Assembly (NCBI GenBank): GCA_030323885.1
Contig: CM059190.1
Span: 88,511,865-88,575,864 of the forward strand
DNA length: 64,000 bases
Direction: 5' to 3'
Origin: Branchipolynoe longqiensis
Taxonomy: Eukaryota > Annelida > Polychaeta > Phyllodocida > Polynoidae
The notes under the pieces are model-generated. The model searched no databases. It was not told where the DNA came from and saw nothing but the letters and a program-made list of their open reading frames with translations. Positions 51,370 to 62,176 of this stretch are shown in pieces. How positions within the stretch are numbered: the first letter of the stretch is position 1; each line of letters opens with the position of its first letter. Made by a program: the position numbers and the translations under genes.

Positions 51370-53016
51370 TGCATATCCCGATTCGATTTCACACATGCGC
51401 AGTCCGACAAGACACATTTATACATCCTGATGGAATCCCCCACATAGATCTTGCACAGCAGGCTATTCTATTTATTTGTACGCATTGCACATGTCAACAA
51501 ATACTCTGTCTGAGGAGTCCAGCTCTTCAATGCAATGCCAGTTTACATAAGAAATCAATCAACCTGCAGTGTATACTCGTTTAGCTTGATAAGGTGCTAA
51601 CCTCAATATCAGATGAACCACAGATTCCAGGATACACCCAGGTAACAATTACTTACTGACACAATAAAACCACAACTGTCCCTGAGCGCAGTCACTGCTT
51701 GGTTTGCACTGGCACAAAAAGCAAAAGACAGGCCAGAGAAAGTGGTAGGCACTAAACAGAAAAAAAAGGAAAATTAGCCCTCCTAAGTATAAAGGAAATC
51801 AGGAAGGCTATCACCACATGGCACAGTCTATCTGGGTATGTGTAATGGCACAAACCAACACAGAAATGGATAGGCCACGGTCATGCAACTGATCCACCCT
51901 GAAATACAAAATGGCTATGCAAACAACACAGCCATCCCACATGGACGCAGTCCTAAAGGGTCCGAGTGTGTTCTTACACACGGGTGCACTATCTAAGGAC
52001 AGGGTTTAGGTGAAAGGATGCTGTAACAAATACAAAAATAAAAAGATTTAATGGGACGGGATCCTCTCCCGCAGACCTGCATTTCACCCAAGTAGATGTA
52101 CATAGTAGGCTACGGTATCATACTCAGACTAGACAAAAAAACTGGAAAATTACAAAAAAACTAATATAGGTTATTACTGACAACCAACATTTCAGAAGGC
52201 TGACCTGAGCAGACACAGGTAAACATTCCTGGGCGAAGGAACAGATCAAGACAGCACCACAGCTGTCCAACGTTGAAAACAAGCACCTTGATGGGAGCTT
52301 ATACGTTATGGGCAGAGTAAATACCTTGTCAATAAAAAAGCAAACAAACAAACACACCAGCAGGTTAAAATTCATTGCTGCACATAACACAACTGAACAG
52401 AGCATCCTCACCACATGTAGCGGTCCCTGATGGTGGAGTCTCCAACTTGGCCTGAGCATGCAGCTCAAACACTCTATTCTAATCTAATCTAATGTCGCAA
52501 CATGCGCAAGTTTATGCGTGAATAGAATCTCGGCTTAAGGCCCCTATACATAGTCGACGATCACGGGGTTCATGCGCAGTGAATGCCATGTATGCGTCTG
52601 CTGGCTGTTCCGGACCGCGTTGCCAGAGGAATGCCATAGCAATTTGTCAAACGGCTATTCACCGACCCAAATGTTAAAATAAAATTGACATTTTCAACAA
52701 TTTTAAATTGACATAAGAGCGAATAAAGAATTCACTAAGCAAGTGTATATAATCGAAGAGTTATTGAGATATATTTTATACAAAGTGGACATATAATATA
52801 TATAAAGTTGTCTACGGTAAAGGATAGAGAGAGACACAAATGAGTAGTGGTGGGGAACCTTCTTTATTTTTGCTAGAAGGACTTTTGGCGGGGCAAAATA
52901 ATAGCCCTACCTAAAAGCTCAAATGCAGTGCTAGTGAGGGTGCAGTTCAAGCACGAATGAGCCAAGCGGCAGTGGTGTAGCAGTGGCAGGGACAAAGAGT
53001 GGCCCCGCAGTGAATA
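51370..53016. other. Unannotated 1.6 kb
   Basis: No gene or shared repeat recognised. 51600-52500 is A-rich with no long frame. A GCAAACAAACAAACACACC run at 52340 recalls a SINE tail without a body. TTAAGGCCCCTATACATAGT at 52535 resembles a transposon end, but no partner was found. Confidence 0.4.
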
Positions 53017-53489
53017 TAAAGGCCCTGTCACATTACGGCGTATGGCGGGAGCGTATGGCGGCGTAGCGGCTTACGTCATATACGTCGCCATACGCCGCAT
53101 ACGCTACGCATACGCTACGCATACGCTACGCATACGCTACGCATACGCTACGCATACGCTACGCGTACGCTACGCATACGCCGCCAGTGCCGCAACACCC
53201 CGGCGTATGTGAAGCCTATGATGCATACGCTGCCATACGCTTTCATAAATCCGTCCGTCCTATTTTTTTTGTGCATGCTCAAAAAAACACGACCTATGAG
53301 GGCGTATGGCCCAAAATGTCAAAACATGTCACAGCACGCTCCCATACGCTCCCATACGCTACGCATACGCTACGCATACGCTCTTCATACGCTCCTCATA
53401 CGCTCAAACACACCCGAAAGTGGCACCCGATGGCGTACGTAGGTTTTCAATACGCTCCCGCCATACGCCGTAATGTGACAGCCCCTTTA
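53017..53489. mobile_element. GTCAC-family element, TACGC subtype, complete
   Basis: Left TAAAGGCCCTGTCACATTAC, GGCGTATGGCGGGAGCGTA. The right end inverts to TAAAGGGGCTGTCACATTAC, GGCGTATGGCGGGAGCGTA, so the terminal repeats match for about 38 bp except two bases. The interior has a CATACGCTACG array with exact 11-bp period at 53098-53175 and a weaker one at 53345-53405. No ORF. CAGTGA occurs just outside both ends but at unequal distance, so the duplication is uncertain. Confidence 0.9.
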
Positions 53490-53556
53490 CAGTGAGGAAT
53501 AAATAAGAGAAGATATAATAAATAATTAAATACAAAGCAGGGAAAACTCTGCCTCT

Positions 53557-53790
53557 TTATATATATATAATAAATGAGTTTCTACATATGTATACATAAA
53601 TAGTTCATTCGTGAATGAGAAGGAAAGACTAGGTGAGCAGAGTGACAGTTGGCTCATGGTGTAGAGGAGACGGGGAGCAGAGAATGCCAACTCCACAGTG
53701 AATGGTTCGAGAGAACCATTAAGGGCCTGCCATTATTTATATCCACATAATAAGTTATATAGTACATATATTATATATATATATGTCCAT
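53557..53790 (+). repeat. Repeat H-like, (TA)n flanked
   Basis: (TA)n at 53561, then GAGTTTCTACATATG, GGAGACGGGGAGCAGAGAAT, CCATTATTTATATCCACATA, ATAAGTTATATAGTACATAT and a second (TA)n. The 3' third resembles repeat H; the rest is too diverged to be sure. Confidence 0.35.
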
Positions 53791-53837
53791 ATATATATAT
53801 ATATATATAAATAAATGTCTCCTATTCATTGATTCAT

Positions 53838-54175
53838 CAGACCACGTGGGATGGCCGAATGAATTAGAGCGTCCGTCTCCCGTGTTGGTAGATCGTGGGG
53901 TTGTGGGTTCGAATCCTGGTCGAGTCAAACCAATGACTTAAAAATTGATACTTGTGGCTTCCTAGCCTGGCACTCTGCATTATTAGGATAGGGCAAGGAC
54001 TGGTTTGCTCAGTGTCAGGATAATGTAACTGAGTGGGATATCAGGTCATTGTGCTGGCAGCCTGGTCTTCCAGTGGGGCAGCACTATAAAGTCGGCATGA
54101 GTGCGCACTGTCACAAGTCGGTACCCGTCCTGATATGACCTTAGATGTTGCTAGGACGTAAAACAACAACAAAGA
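53838..54175 (+). mobile_element. SINE-A, full length with target-site duplication
   Basis: The best-preserved copy, 338 bp. The head GGGATGGCCGAATGAATTAG, CGTCCGTCTCCCG, has A- and B-box-like elements (B: GGGTTCGAATCC). The body and tail (GTTGCTAGGACGTAAAACAA, CAACAAAGA) are complete. It is flanked by the 12-bp direct repeat TCATTGATTCAT at 53826-53837 and 54176-54187, as expected for LINE-mediated insertion. Confidence 0.95.
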
Positions 54176-54394
54176 TCATTGATTCATTACTTTTTCTTTT
54201 GCACACCAAATATTTCCTTCAATGGGCCGTGTGCATGTTAGTAGTGAGGGTGATGATTGCATAAACAAAAAAAAAGAAATGGAAATCAAAGAGGATATTG
54301 CACATAATTCACATAATTGGGACTAACAGATTCTTTTAAACATCAGTTAAAGTTTTGATCACCTGATTTCGATTCAAGGTGTCAAATGGCTAAA

Positions 54395-54670
54395 GCTCGA
54401 ATCTGTGGTTGTGTAGGCTATAGTGAAATCAATAGAGACATAGAGAAAGGAAGAGTATCAAGTGTAAAGAAGGAGAGAGAGTCAAGCCCTCTGGTTTATT
54501 ATTGATATGGTTACATGGGTTCATTGTAGAGTATCACCCCACCCCTTTACGCCAATGGGAAAGAACACATCTTGGCCCTACCAATAGGAATCCAGCATTC
54601 CAGGTTCCCATGGCTACCAGTGGTCTGCCCACCACCACCAAGTTGTATGGCCCCATGGGCCTATTGTAAT
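54395..54670 (+). mobile_element. Repeat G, 5' part
   Basis: It aligns with 60885-61130: GCTCGAATCTGTGGTTGTGT, GCTATAGTGAAATCAATAGA, GAGAGAGAGTCAAGCCCTCT, GGTTTATTATTGATATGG, GAGTATCACCCCACCC, then ACCAGTGGTCTGCCCACCAC. It stops at CCCCATGGGCC. Confidence 0.8.
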
Positions 54671-54739
54671 AAACTCCTCCTTTTAGTCCCTCTCTAAAAT
54701 GACTGACCCTTGAGCCTAAGCCTGTTTCATTTCTATTTA

Positions 54740-55045
54740 TAGTTGCATAGTCCGATGGTTTTGAGTTTCTATCATTTTCTTAGATAAATATAGTAGACTA
54801 CTTGTTATTATCTACCATACTTTACTTTGAAGTAACTATGGTTTAAAGTGACTAATTTCAGAGTTATCTGAAGCATGCACATCCATATTTAAGTTTGGCA
54901 TGTTTGTTCAAACTCTGATCCCATAGGCTTCAACAATGCATCTCCTTAAATTGATATAGTATACCGTTCTATGTAGCAACACACACTTGATACGTTCATC
55001 AATATCTAAGTTGGATATGTAGGTATTTGTCTAAATGTTTCCCGG
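54740..55045 (+). mobile_element. MITE-T, right end missing
   Basis: Left TATAGTTGCATAGTCCGATG, GTTTTGAGTTTCTATCATTT, then CAAACTCTGATCCCATAGGC and CTTGATACGTTCATC. The last ~40 bp, including the right terminal repeat, is lost. Confidence 0.8.
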
Positions 55046-55102
55046 CCTACACAATTAACAACTGAGGAGGGTCATTAGCTGAGTGATCCTGCTAATCGCA
55101 GC

Positions 55103-55700
55103 TTAAGGGGCTGTCACACTATGACGTACGGCGTCAGCGCTTGCTCAATGTTAGAACATTTGCCAGTACGTTGGCATTCGTTGAACTTTTCAGCGGCAGG
55201 GGTTAAAAATGGGCATACACACAACGTACACACAACATACACACAACATACACATAACGTATGTAACATATGCAGAACGTATCTCTGACCTATTGCTAGC
55301 GTATGAGAGCATTCATGTGCCTCGCAAAACATTCGCAAAATGCTTGCATACACTCATGGTATGCTGACCAACATTAAGTACGTTACTCCATCGCTAGAAG
55401 TATGGCATATACGTTAAGTACACTGGAGATACGGCAGGCATACGTTCGAAGTAAATTAGGAATACGTTATGCATCCATTGGCAGTATGTGGACTGTACGC
55501 GGACTGCATGTTCCCAACAGGCTGAACGTAGGCTAACATGCAGCAACATATTCCAATGTATCCCTAATGTATTCCCAATGTATGCCGACATATCCCGAAT
55601 GTACACACAGCGTACGTTCAACATACGAGGCACATGTCAACACACATTGGCACACAATTTTTTCAGAGCCTCGATGCACGGCGACGTAAGACGTGCAGTA
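55103..55700. mobile_element. GTCAC-family element, ACGTACG subtype
   Basis: Left TTAAGGGGCTGTCACACTAT, GACGTACGGCGTCAGCGC. The interior has 11-bp-phased arrays of ACACACAACAT/ACACACAACGT (55217-55262) and CCAATGTATNC-type units (55550-55605). The right end is decayed around GCACGGCGACGTAAGACGTG. No ORF. Confidence 0.75.
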
Positions 55701-56040
55701 TGAAGATGAGGCTGAGGCTTGGATTAGATGTAGTGTGGGTATGAGTGTAGATGTGGTCGCTAGATGTAGATGTAGCTGCAGTGTGAAGCTGAAGCTGAGG
55801 TTTTGGTTGGATGGTGTGTGGGTGAGAGTCTATGTGTAGGTGCTAGATGTAGAATAAGGTGCAGTGTGAATCCGTTGAGGCCGTTGAGACCGTTGAGGCA
55901 GTGTGAAGCTGAGGCTAAAGCTTGGCTTGGACGTGGTGTGGGAGTTGGGGTGGGTATCGGTGTGGGTGTGGGTGTGGGTGTGTGGGTGAGTGATGTGTGG
56001 AGGGCTATGTGGCTGCACATGGTGTTTTGGTCAGAAGCCA
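55701..56040 (+). repeat. ~100-bp G/T-rich tandem repeat
   Basis: Three diverged units containing AGTGTGAAGCTGAGGCT, TTGG and ATGGTGTGTGGGTGAGAG, starting near 55697, 55778 and 55898. It ends in a GTGTGGGTGTGGGTGTG run. The middle unit has an extra GTTGAGGCCGTTGAGACCGT triplication. Confidence 0.75.
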
Positions 56041-56146
56041 CATGACTCTACCAGAATTGCCAAACACTACTTCTAATGAGGTCTCGCATAATTCATGCAT
56101 GACCAACTTATACACGTACGCTCACCGAACACGCATTACTGGCAGA

Positions 56147-56775
56147 TGACCGAATAAGATTTGCTTTCGCTAATTTCCCAGAGGGAGATATGTGGATGTC
56201 AACCAACCCATGGTGAGGTCCATGTTCACACAGACAACATAAAACAGTAACCATGCTAACATAAGTAAGGACAATCTAAACTTGAGCTCCTGCTATGTTG
56301 TCCATGTTAACTTAGATAACCAGAGGTGCAGTAACCATGGAAACATGATGCTAACAATGACCGAACAAGATTTGCTTCTGCTAATTTCCTAGAGGGGGAT
56401 ACGTCGATGTCAACCGACCCACAGTGCAGTCCGTGTTCTCACAGACAATATACGATGGTAACCATGGAAACATAAGCAAGGCGAAACTAAACTCCGGGTT
56501 CTGCTATGATGCCCTTGTTAACATAGATATAAGGGGTACAGTAACCATGGAAATATAACCCAAACAATGACTGAATAAGATTTGCTTCCGCTAATTTTTT
56601 AGAGGGGGATATGTGGATGTCAACCAACCCGCAGTGAAGTCCATGTTCAGACAGACAAGATACGGCAGTAACCATGGAAACATAAGCAAGACGAAACTGA
56701 ACATTAGATCCTGCTATGATGTCCATGTTAACGTAGATATAAGAGGTACAGTAACCATGGATACATAATACAAAC
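56147..56775 (+). repeat. ~212-bp tandem repeat, three units
   Basis: Units start at 56147, 56358 and 56570 with GACCGAATAAGATTTGCTT. Each contains GATGTCAACCAACCCA, ACAGTAACCATGGAAACATA, TCCTGCTATGATGTCCATGT, and ends GTACAGTAACCATGGA. No coding frame spans a unit. Confidence 0.9.
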
Positions 56776-57181
56776 AAAGTCCCCCCGTCCTCATATAAAG
56801 GGCGTGCTCAGTCCAGGGTCCGTGACGGACGAGAACTAAGACCAGAACGAGGCATATTGGCGCACATCACGCAGAGGTGTGCCCACTGACACGCCACCTA
56901 GCGTTCAGTGAAAATAGTCTCGGCTGAGTTTATGTTGCCACCTCCGTAAAAAGGACACTACTTTTGTTAAATAAATAAAAATGTTGTCCGCGTAGTTCCG
57001 AATTTCCTTCTTCGTCTTTGGGACAATTAGTTAGCAAATTCTAGTCTTCTGGCCAATAAAGAATTCATATTTATTTTATTTATAATATAATATTACAGAA
57101 AAAACAAATTGAATGAGAAAGGCGTAATCGGTCAAGCTTTTCATGGTTTTCCATCCTAGAAAAAACATAAGAGTATATCAG
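56776..57181. other. No recognised feature
   Basis: Mixed sequence, with CATATAAAGGGCGTG at 56794 resembling a TATA box but no gene after it. AT-rich from 56970. Confidence 0.4.
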
Positions 57182-57392
57182 TGAACACTCATGACATCTT
57201 TATAGTGTTGTCTCACTAGGTGAATTGGCCCCTGCCACCGGAACCCGATATCCTACTCAGTCACATTATCCTGCTACTGAACAAACCAGTCACTGCCATA
57301 TCCTATTAATGTAAAGAGCTAGGCTAGGTAGCGACAAGTATCAATTATGTAAGTTATTAAGGTTGATACAGTTGGAGTTCAAACCGACTAGT
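57182..57392 (-). mobile_element. SINE-A, partial
   Basis: GAACACTCATGACATCTTTA, TAGTGTTGTCTCACTAGG, through CTAGGCTAGGTAGCGACAAG to GTTGGAGTTCAAACCGAC. The tail end is missing and the copy is diverged. Confidence 0.8.
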
Positions 57393-57430
57393 CAATGTAG
57401 GTGACCTAAATATGTCAAGCATGCCTCAGG

Positions 57431-57638
57431 TTAAACTTACATAATTTGATGAAAGTATCATTTAAAAAGTATTAAAAAAACACTCCTAATTTTATTCGTT
57501 TTTGCATCAAATATATCCAAAGCTAGTCATTAATAATACAACATTATTTAAGCTAAAAGTAAGGGGAGTGATAGTGACCAATTTGATCTAAAATATAATA
57601 CAGCAGAAACTCTAAAACATCGGATTATGCATCTTTAA
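57431..57638 (-). mobile_element. MITE-T, short deletion derivative
   Basis: 208 bp including TTAA at both ends (57431-57434 and 57635-57638). Ends TTAAACTTACATAATTTGAT and CATCGGATTATGCATCTTTA. The centre keeps CAAATATATCCAAAGCTAGT but lacks ~150 bp of the full element. Confidence 0.7.
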
Positions 57639-57671
57639 CGGATTGTGATCTGCATCACGGGGAGAACCATG

Positions 57672-57675
<4 letters not shown>

Positions 57676-57713
<38 letters not shown>

Positions 57714-57920
57714 TCAGTGGTACAGTGAGTGGCGGTTACAGTGTGCAGGGGTGGCGCCGCCGCCATCGGAACTGGCGTTGGGGAGGCTGGAGCAGTAGAT
57801 GACTAGGACAGACTCCATCAGTCCATAGAGCTGAGTAATTGATGAGGGAAAGGAGGGATATTCTGGGTTATTATACTCACATACTTATTATACAGCATAT
57901 ATATATATATATATATCTGG
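57676..57920 (+). repeat. (TA)n flanking repeat H, copy 3
   Basis: (TA)n at 57676-57712, then GGTGGCGCCGCCGCC, GAGGCTGGAGCAGTA, GGGTTATTATACTCACATAC, TTATTATACAGCATATATAT, with a second (TA)n at 57898-57917. Confidence 0.55.
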
Positions 57921-58213
57921 GAGGTGAGCAAATGATTGGGTGAGTAGGGACATTGCGTTTGAATGCACCTGGATGTGCGTTGGGAGGGCGATAATAGGGG
58001 TGGGATATGAAATCAATATGTGGTTTGTGGACAGAAAGCCTTTCCGCTACCAGTACTAGTAATCATGTGTCGTGACAGCGAGGCCATAACTCACAAAAGG
58101 GCGGGAATGTAGGACGATCGTCTGCTGTCGCAAAAATGTTGTCTGCTCAGAGTGGAACACAACCAAAGTGTGACAATAATTCTCAGAAAGAGGGTTGTAT
58201 TCATATGCATGCC

Positions 58214-58268
58214 TCCATTTCTGATATGACCTTAGATGTTGCCACGATGTAAAACTCCAACAAGTAAC
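58214..58268 (+). mobile_element. SINE-A tail fragment
   Basis: CTGATATGACCTTAGATGTT, GCCACGATGTAAAACTCCAA, CAAGTAACC. Confidence 0.8.
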
Positions 58269-58329
58269 CGATCATATTCATGCCCACCGGCCAGCAATCG
58301 GGGTTCACGATTAGTAGATGTGTTGTTGT

Positions 58330-58540
58330 GTCTAAAATACACCTGCCGGGTTTTCTGATTATAACACAGTCATGGAATAATGCCTACCATACATCTGCCG
58401 GGTTTTCTGATTATACCACAGTCATGGAACAATGCCTAACATACACATAACACAGTCATGGAACAATGCCTACCATACATCTGCCGGGTTTTCTGATTAT
58501 AACACAGTCATGGAACAATGTCTGCCATAAACCTAACGGG
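58330..58540 (+). repeat. ~55-65-bp tandem repeat
   Basis: CTGCCGGGTTTTCTGATTAT, AACACAGTCATGGAATAATG, CCTACCATACAT recurs at about 58342, 58390 and 58480, with a partial unit at 58446. A looser relative lies at 58638-58730. Confidence 0.85.
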
Positions 58541-58577
58541 ATTTCCGAGTAATACCAGTGTGCTGTCATTTTTACAG

Positions 58578-58636
58578 GTTTACCGTCCTGATATGACCTT
58601 AGATGTTGCCAGGACGTAAAACTCCAACAACCAACC
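58578..58636 (+). mobile_element. SINE-A tail fragment inside the tandem array
   Basis: ACCGTCCTGATATGACCTTA, GATGTTGCCAGGACGTAAAA, CTCCAACAACCAAC separates two blocks of the preceding repeat. Confidence 0.85.
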
Positions 58637-58799
58637 TCACGGGTGTCGTGATTACCGACAATGGTACATGCCCACCAGACACTCACTGATTTCCCGAATA
58701 CCGGAATAGCAATGTATTCATGCCTACCAGACCCCTAACATCATTCTCAATGCTTTGCTTAACCAGCAGTGTTTTATCCGCACATTTTGCTAAAGCCTT

Positions 58800-58985
58800 A
58801 TGGATTGGTTAGCTGGGTATCAGGATAATGTGACTGAGAGGGAAATCAGGTCATGGTACCGGCGGCCTGGTCTCCTAGTGGGACAGCACAATAAGGTCGT
58901 CATGAGAATGCGCACTGTCACAAGTCGGGGGGCTATCCTGATATGACCTTAGATGTCCCCACGATGTAAAAACCCAACAAACAAA
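58800..58985 (+). mobile_element. SINE-A, 5'-truncated
   Basis: GATTGGTTAGCTGGGTATCA, GGATAATGTGACTGAGAGG to GATGTCCCCACGATGTAAAA, ACCCAACAAAC. Confidence 0.85.
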
Positions 58986-59015
58986 GACACTGGAACCCTA
59001 TATGGCTTAACTCGG

Positions 59016-59082
59016 CTGGGGATCGAACCCACTCACTCTCGCTCAGAAGGCATGCGTTCTACTGCTATGCCAACTCGACACG
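59016..59082 (-). mobile_element. tRNA-like sequence (SINE head or tRNA relic)
   Basis: On the minus strand: GTCGAGTTGGCATAGCAGTA, GAACGCATGCC, with B-box GGGTTCGATCCCC. No acceptor stem pairs across the ends, so it is not a working tRNA gene; more likely the head of another SINE whose body I do not recognise. Confidence 0.5.
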
Positions 59083-59105
59083 GGTTCACTTTGTTAGGAA
59101 TGTGT

Positions 59106-59474
59106 CCTATAGACCTATTTCATTTGACGTCAGCATAGGTAGCTAAGTCAGTGTGCGCACCTTTTGGCTGCAGGACGACACACTGTCACACTGCAAACTC
59201 AATGGCTATGAGCAATCTTCTTACAGAAAAAGTGAAATATCTCTAAAACCACACCCCCTAGAAACAAACTGATTGGAACACATATAGAAAACACATTCAA
59301 TGAACAGATTATATCAAATGTATATGGTTAGGGTTCTGCATTTCTATTAATTTTGAATAAAATAAACGTTTTGCACTGCGCATACCGGCAAACTCAATGC
59401 CAGTGTGCCTTAGTTCTGCAGCCAAGCTGTGCATGCATACATGATGTTTATAAACATTGAAAGGGGTCTATAGG
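59106..59474. mobile_element. Element K, copy 2
   Basis: CCTATAGACCTATTTCATTT at the left and AAAGGGGTCTATAGG at the right are imperfect inverted ends. The interior reads, inverted, as in 7733-8303 but with one ~205-bp segment instead of two. Ends of CTATAGACC type suggest a TIR element; no ORF. Confidence 0.8.
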
Positions 59475-59822
59475 AGCCAATAGAACTCGCCAGCTAAGCT
59501 AGTGACATCTGTTGGCAGAATCTGGAACCACTCTAGTCGGATACATTGCCCAACTGCCTATGATTTCACATGCTATACCTCTGTAAAGAATGCTTGGAAA
59601 AATAATAAAATGCTTGATTATATTCAGATATTTATATTTCAACAGAATTCAAGCTCTTATTATGTTAATATATCTTTAAAAAAACAACTATACTGTATTT
59701 TTCTTCTGGTATTTCACCACCGCTCTCTTCATGTATTACACTCTTCATGTATTCCACCACTCCATTTAAGCTATTGACATCTGTCGGCAGAATCTAGAAC
59801 TACTCTAGGCGGGTTGTTTCCA
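59474..59822 (+). repeat. Interspersed repeat J, copy 2
   Basis: Direct terminal repeats GCTAGTGACATCTGTTGGCA (59495) and GCTATTGACATCTGTCGGCA (59768), with the interior collinear with 6666-7010. It starts at the base where element K ends. Confidence 0.8.
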
Positions 59823-60151
59823 GCTTAACTGGCCTATGTGCCTCGTCATTGATTATGTATTTACTGGTTGCCGGTGATGCCCCCTAGTGTTCGTACTACC
59901 AGGTTTGGGTGAGGGGTACCTGGGGTGGGGTGGGATGGGGTGGAGGATGAGGGGATGTGAGGGTGGATGGGTGGGTGGAGGGGTGAAGGGGTGCAGGGAG
60001 TTGGAGTGAATGCACCCTTAAATGTTAGGAACCAGTTGCGAATTAAAACCACCAGGGGGAGACACCATGAATGAGTGAGTGCGCATCCCAACCCACCAGG
60101 GGGAGCCATCAACACTGTGTGTGCACAGGCGCATGCGTATGTCGCTCACTG
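59823..60151. other. G-rich stretch
   Basis: 59900-60005 is GGGGTGGGGTGGGATGGGG-type sequence, otherwise unremarkable. ACCACCAGGGGGAGACACCA (60047) and ACCCACCAGGGGGAGCCATC (60090) are a short imperfect duplication. Confidence 0.45.
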
Positions 60152-60476
60152 TTGAATGGTTGTTGGAGTTTTACATCCTGGAAAGATCTGAGGTCATATC
60201 AGGATGGGTACCGACTTGTAACAGTGCACACTCATGGTAACTTCATAGTGCTGCCCCACTGGGAGACCAAGCCACCAGCACCATGATCCCACTCAGTCCC
60301 AGTATCCTGACACTAAGCCAACCAGTCCTTGCCCTATCCTATTAATGCCGAGTGCCTGGCTAGGAAATGACAAGTATAAATGTTTAAGTCATTGGTTTGA
60401 CTCAACCAGGGTTCGAATCCCACGATCTACCAAAACGGGAGACGGACACTCAACTCAATTTGGCCATCTCGGCTCA
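60152..60476 (-). mobile_element. SINE-A, full length
   Basis: Reversed tail ATGGTTGTTGGAGTTTTACA, TCCTGGAAAGATCTGAGG, to the reversed head with GGTTCGAATCCCACGATC and TTTGGCCATCTCGG. Confidence 0.9.
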
Positions 60477-60884
60477 GGGGATCGACGGGGCGTGGGCGGG
60501 GTCGGGGGCAGGGGGTGAACTAGACGTCCCCCCACCCTGGGGTGTGTGCGCATGTCTCGGGGGAGCGGAGGTACTGGCTCAATGTCGCCATTTTGTTTTG
60601 GGTCTTGTCTGAAAGCACTGCACAAACTCTGCTGCACATCTTTGGAATTGGGCACTTCCATTATGAATGTTATTGTATCATTCGTGTAAACAGACACACA
60701 AATCATTAATTCCCTTTGTGATAGTACAATGTGAACCAGGTGGGATGGCAGAATGAGTTGAGTGGGTGGTAATGGGACTCGAACCCTGGACGAGTCAAAC
60801 ATATTGTAAAACTGAACCACTATATAATATCACCCACCGTATAATGTTAATAACCGTTGTGGTCACCAGTTTGTAAAGGGTATG
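60477..60884. other. Unannotated; SINE-A head scrap
   Basis: 60734-60801 reads GTGGGATGGCAGAATGAGTT, GGGACTCGAACCCTGGACGA, GTCAAAC, a SINE-A head fragment. The rest shows nothing recognisable. Confidence 0.55.
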
Positions 60885-61395
60885 GCTCGAATCTGTGGTT
60901 GTGTAGGCAGGCTATAGTGAAATCAATACAGGCAAAGAAAAAGGAAGAGTATAAAGTGTGAAAGAAGAGAGAGAGTCAAGCCCGCTGGTTTATTATTTAT
61001 ATGGTACATGGACTCAGTATAGAGTATCACCCCACCCTATTCTCCCAATGAGAAACAAGCATTTCTAGCTCTACCAATAGGCATCCAGCATTTCCAGTCC
61101 CCATGGTTACCAGTGGTCTGCCCACCACCACCAAGCTGTATGGCTCCCCTGGCCACCACCTGCCTTGAGCTTGCGTGTGGTGATCCTGACTAGCAGAGGG
61201 GAGATGGGGTAGCGGGTCGGGCTCTGAGTGCTCCTTACACACTATCTTACTAGCACCACAATGTTTATTTACCAATCAATCAAGTACCACCAGCAACTAC
61301 CTAAACACATCTATGCACCTGGTCATGTATACCTGTTTCACAATAGAACATTTGCATTCCCCGACCAATGCATCATTATCGGAATATTTTACAAT
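60885..61395 (+). mobile_element. Repeat G, longest copy
   Basis: About 510 bp joining the 5' part seen at 54395 and the 3' part seen at 15139: GGCTCGAATCTGTGGTTGTG, AGAGAGAGAGTCAAGCCCGC, GGTCTGCCCACCACCACCAA, GTATACCTGTTTCACAATAG, CGGAATATTTTACAA. No inverted ends and no ORF; it may be an LTR or a LINE tail. Confidence 0.75.
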
Positions 61396-61396
61396 A

Positions 61397-61463
61397 TGAC
61401 TTAGAAATTGATACTTGTCACTAACTAGCCTGGTATTTTACATTATCAGGATAGGGCAAGGAG
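61397..61463 (+). mobile_element. SINE-A middle fragment
   Basis: ATGACTTAGAAATTGATACT, TGTCACTAACTAGCCTGG, ATCAGGATAGGGCAAGGA. Confidence 0.75.
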
Positions 61464-61625
61464 CAGTGGATAGAGGAAGACCAATTTTCCGAGAGTGAAA
61501 TTTCCTGTTTAATCAATGAATGGGAAAAGATTTTGAGTGTGTAAATTCAGATGAACGAATATATGACTGTTGATTGGGGGAAAATACATGCGTGGTGATG
61601 CATGTACACCAAGCGATTGCTACTG

Positions 61626-62129
61626 TCGTGGGGGTGATGAAAATGGGAAATACTGCGCCTAGAGCGGGACTCGAACCCACATCTCTTTGCATTCCGGGCC
61701 AGTGTGCTAACCATTACACCACCTAGGCTCCCTGATATCAACACACTCCCCACGCCTACCTGTCTATGTGGTTACTTGCCTGAGAGGTCAGTGCAGACCA
61801 CTACACTCGTCCCCCTGGAATTGTAAGTCTTGTAATGCTTACAATTACATACATACAGGCAATGCACTAACACATACATACACAGGGTAGGTTCAACAAC
61901 TATACAGCGCAAAGCTTGTATAGGATCCTGATCACGGCAACCAGTGTCATGGGGGTGATGAAAATGGGAAATATTGTGCCTAGAGCGGGACTCGAACCCA
62001 CATCTCTTTGCATTCCGGGCCAGTGTGCTAACCATTACACCACCTAGGCTCCCTGATATCAACACACTCCCCACGCCTACCTGTCTATGTGGTTACTTGC
62101 CTGCGAGGTCAGTGCAGACCACTACACTA
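61626..62129 (-). mobile_element. SINE-C dimer, locus 2
   Basis: Two nearly identical tRNA-derived units lie 322 bp apart. The tRNA-like cores are 61655-61730 and 61976-62051 (A box TGGTGTAATGGTTAGCACAC, B box GGGTTCGAGTCC on the minus strand). Between them lies a spacer (CTTACAATTCCAGGGGGACG, GGATCCTGATCACGGC) homologous to the spacer at locus 1. The short MGSVLISGSLGGVMV-like frames are artefacts of the tRNA-like sequence. Confidence 0.85.
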
Positions 62130-62176
62130 CAACATGCTCAAATACTAGTGCATTCACCAGCCGATTTGGAAGCGTC

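Noticed and set aside
52535..52620. TTAAGGCCCCTATACATAGT as an end of another GTCAC-type element
   Set aside because: The GTCACA word is missing and no inverted partner was found downstream.
56794..56830. CATATAAAGG as a TATA-box promoter
   Set aside because: No ORF or exon-like sequence follows within 1 kb, and the neighbourhood is tandem repeat and SINE.
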